Source of the DNA: Candidatus Pacearchaeota archaeon
GTDB lineage: Archaea; Nanobdellota; Nanobdellia; Pacearchaeales; GW2011-AR1
NCBI GenBank assembly: GCA_016866915.1
Contig: VGKR01000003.1
Span: 1-22,511 of the forward strand
Length of the DNA: 22,511 bases
Direction of reading: 5' to 3'
Made by a program: the position numbers and the translations under genes. Shown one piece after another: positions 20,483 to 22,511 of the stretch. Under the pieces are notes generated by a model. The model was not told the origin of the DNA. It ran no database searches and was given only the letters and a program-made list of their open reading frames with translations. Within the stretch, counting starts at the first letter, position 1, and every line of letters starts with the position of its first letter.

Positions 20483-21880
20483 ATGGCTATATCTAAAAAA
20501 ATAGAAAAAGAACTAGAATGTGAAAAATCAGAGTTAAAAGAGATATGGTTAAGAATAAAAAAAAGAAATTTTTCTGGAAACTCTGGTTTGGCAATAAAAA
20601 ACTCTATTTATCAGACTCTTACAAATATTGCCGCTAAAGGTGGCTCTTTTATATTTACAATAATTCTTGCAAGACTTTTAATGCCAGAACTTTTCGGACT
20701 TTATTCTTTAGCTTTATCTACAATTGTTATTTTTGCATCTTTTTCAGAATTGGGAATCTCAAACACAATGATAAGATTTATTTCTAAAGAATTGAGTAAA
20801 AAATCAAAAAAATTAAGAGCACATATACTTTATCTCGGAAAAATAAAAGCATTTCTTCTACTTCTTTGCTCAATTATTATAATTCTCTCAGCCAATTACC
20901 TCGCCAACACCTTTTATCAAAAACCAATATTTCTTGCCCTAATTGCAGGTGTTCTTTATATTATGTTTATTCAGATAACAAGCTTTCTGCAATGTCTTCT
21001 TCAGGCATCAAATAATTTTTCAGCTATCTTTAAGCGAGAAATAATTTTTCAAATCCTTAGAATAATTTTAGTTCCTTTGGCTGTGGTTTTTGCAATAAGA
21101 TATTCTCTTCAGAATGAAATCAATCTGATGCTTATTATGTTCTTTTTAGCAATTGCCTTACTCCTTGCTTCTATATCTTTATTTCTTGATGTTAAAAAAA
21201 TCTATTATAAAAAACTTAAACAAGAAAAACTTTCCAAGCTTTCAAAAAATCAAAAGAAAAATTTAAACAAATTTTTTATTGCTACTTCAGCTTTAGTTCT
21301 TTCTGGAATCTTTTTCGGCAATATTGACCGAGTAATGCTTGGTAAATTTGTTGCAGCTGAATTTATTGGCTATTATGCAGCGTCATTTAGCTTAATCGGA
21401 GCCTTAACAACTGTTCTTGCTTTTTCAGCAGCAGTTCTTTTTCCAATCTTTAGCAGATTAAAAGGAAAAAAACTTGAAATTGGATTTCAAAAATCAAGAA
21501 AAATGACTTTGTTTATTTCAGGGGCTGCTTTTATTGCCACTCTAATTCTTGCTTATCTGGTTATTCTTGTAATCTATGGAAACGAGTATATTCCCGCAAC
21601 AAATATTTTAAGAATTTTAGCATTGCTTATACCCATTCTTCCAATAATAGGAATTTATCAAGTATATTATCTCTCACAAGGAAAAGCACAAAAAGTAGCA
21701 AGATTGTTAATAATCGCAACAATTCTCAACATAGCTTTGAACTATATTCTCATAACATCTCTTCTTCATTACAGCCAACTCGCAGCAACATATGGGGCAG
21801 CCCTGGCCACACTTCTCAGCCAATCTTTCTACCTCGGAGGGTTGATAAGGGGGAGAAGAAAAAATAAAATAAATAATTAG
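20483..21880 (+). CDS. Polysaccharide flippase (MOP/Wzx-like family)
   Basis: The 465-residue product has about 14 predicted helices. After a charged cytoplasmic N-terminus it has the flippase opening, AAKGGSFIFTIILARLLMPELFGLYSLALS, and later DRVMLGKFVAAEFIGYYAAS. These are typical of Wzx/RfbX proteins, which flip lipid-linked oligosaccharides across the membrane. I chose the ATG at 20483 (MAISKKIEKE); a TTG two codons upstream is less likely. A glycan pathway is also suggested by the convergent FkbM methyltransferase that overlaps it by 4 bp, so surface glycan or S-layer glycosylation is plausible. Confidence 0.9.
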   Translation: MAISKKIEKELECEKSELKEIWLRIKKRNFSGNSGLAIKNSIYQTLTNIAAKGGSFIFTIILARLLMPELFGLYSLALSTIVIFASFSELGISNTMIRFISKELSKKSKKLRAHILYLGKIKAFLLLLCSIIIILSANYLANTFYQKPIFLALIAGVLYIMFIQITSFLQCLLQASNNFSAIFKREIIFQILRIILVPLAVVFAIRYSLQNEINLMLIMFFLAIALLLASISLFLDVKKIYYKKLKQEKLSKLSKNQKKNLNKFFIATSALVLSGIFFGNIDRVMLGKFVAAEFIGYYAASFSLIGALTTVLAFSAAVLFPIFSRLKGKKLEIGFQKSRKMTLFISGAAFIATLILAYLVILVIYGNEYIPATNILRILALLIPILPIIGIYQVYYLSQGKAQKVARLLIIATILNIALNYILITSLLHYSQLAATYGAALATLLSQSFYLGGLIRGRRKNKINN

Positions 21881-22511
21881 ATAGCTATATAATTCTCAGG
21901 AGCTATTTGTTTAATTTTATATCCAAATTTATCCAGAATCTTCTTGCATTTTTCTAAATATTCTTTATTCCAAGCCTCAAAAATAATTTTAGGATGATAT
22001 TTTTTTAAAGTTTTTTCAGTACCTTTTAAAACATCTGCTTCAGCACCCTCTACATCAATCTTTATCAAGTCAACACGCTTAATTTTTAATTCTTTTAGGA
22101 TATCGTCTAGTTTTTTTACACAGACCCCTATCTTATTTTTTGTGATATTAGCATTATCTTTTATTAATGAATGAGCACCCCCACCGACCCCCTCTCTATC
22201 TAAATAAAAATCTAATCTCTCTTCTTTTTTGCCTAAAGCATATTCAAAAGGTATGATATTCTTTAATTTATTTAATTCTATATTCTTTTTTAATATTTCA
22301 AAGGTATATGGCATAGGCTCAAATGCAATAACTTTAACTTTATCACCCAACCTTTTTCCAACCATAATAGAATACTTCCCAATATTTGCTCCTACATCTA
22401 TAAAGACCCCCGAATCTAAACTGAAATGCTTTCTTATTTCTGACTCATAAGAGGGGTGCGCACAACGCACAGCCGAAAAATTCTCACCACAATAAAATAT
22501 TCCATCTAAAT
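21877..22511 (-). CDS. FkbM family methyltransferase, 5' end beyond the window
   Basis: This is an S-adenosylmethionine-dependent methyltransferase. The SAM-binding FIDVGANIGKYSIMVGK motif, FEPMPYTFEILKKNIELN, and KIDVEGAEADVLKGTEKTL are classic for FkbM. Such enzymes methylate sugar hydroxyls in glycans and antibiotics. A GTG at 22470 could be read as a start, but the frame stays open to the window edge with plausible sequence (DGIFYCGENFSAVRCAHPSY), so the gene is cut off here and its start lies outside. It converges with the flippase and overlaps its stop by 4 bp. Confidence 0.9.
   Translation of the reverse strand, partial: LDGIFYCGENFSAVRCAHPSYESEIRKHFSLDSGVFIDVGANIGKYSIMVGKRLGDKVKVIAFEPMPYTFEILKKNIELNKLKNIIPFEYALGKKEERLDFYLDREGVGGGAHSLIKDNANITKNKIGVCVKKLDDILKELKIKRVDLIKIDVEGAEADVLKGTEKTLKKYHPKIIFEAWNKEYLEKCKKILDKFGYKIKQIAPENYIAI

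Overview
The window looks like a piece of a small, AT-rich archaeal genome, most likely a DPANN lineage of the Pacearchaeota/Woesearchaeota type. The reasons are: archaeal-type ribosomal proteins and RNA polymerase subunits (eL18, eL21, Rpo3, Rpo4, Rpo10); DUF655; RNase P component 4; a tRNA-Gly intron with a bulge-helix-bulge splice motif; no encoded CCA on any tRNA; TATA-box promoters with many leaderless or nearly leaderless starts; secF placed before secD; a lone 5S rRNA gene; and many small membrane proteins. The DPANN assignment is an inference from composition and gene style, not from a phylogeny.

Layout. 1-1000: a non-coding, repeat-bearing stretch and two small membrane-protein genes (409, 741). 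1002-1760: a serine recombinase preceded by short repeats. 1757-6445: DUF2177 on the minus strand, then a plus-strand run of two MgtE-like half transporters, a Cas4/RecB-like nuclease, MgtC, a HAD phosphatase, a small membrane protein and a secreted Cys-rich Kazal-like protein. 6446-8763 (minus): an apparent operon of an RRM protein, CstA and a small membrane protein. 8876-10029 (plus): a zinc-ribbon protein carrying only the C-terminal half of a serine recombinase, then an RNase H-fold protein. 10031-14829 (minus): the information-processing cluster eL21-rpo4-DUF655-uS13-uS4-uS11-rpo3 and eL18-uL13-uS9, split by an antisense tRNA-Leu. 14898-15913: a zinc-ribbon protein, rpo10 with a non-standard AUU start, RNase P component 4 and 5S rRNA. 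15936-17398 (minus): DUF5320, then DUF134-CorA-like. 17556-17985: tRNA-Leu, a tRNA remnant, tRNA-Arg and an intron-containing tRNA-Gly. 17995-20428: secF-secD. 20483-22511: a lipid-linked glycan flippase, and a FkbM methyltransferase cut by the window edge.

How it works together. Most of the window is housekeeping: ribosome, RNA polymerase, tRNA and RNase P, and Sec export. Around it sit an unusual number of divalent-cation membrane proteins (two MgtE-like, MgtC, CorA-like) and recombinase-derived genes. The most notable points are: (i) rpo10 can only start at AUU; (ii) the DUF134 and DUF5320 promoters share the palindrome ATGAAT-N4-ATTCAT right after the TATA box, suggesting a small DUF134 regulon; (iii) a tRNA-Leu whose best fold gives anticodon AAG, unusual for archaea; (iv) secF starts 9 nt after a tRNA-Gly gene, with no room for its own promoter; (v) a recombinase C-terminal domain detached from its catalytic domain and fused to a zinc ribbon. 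I found no CRISPR array, defence island or clear mobile-element boundary.
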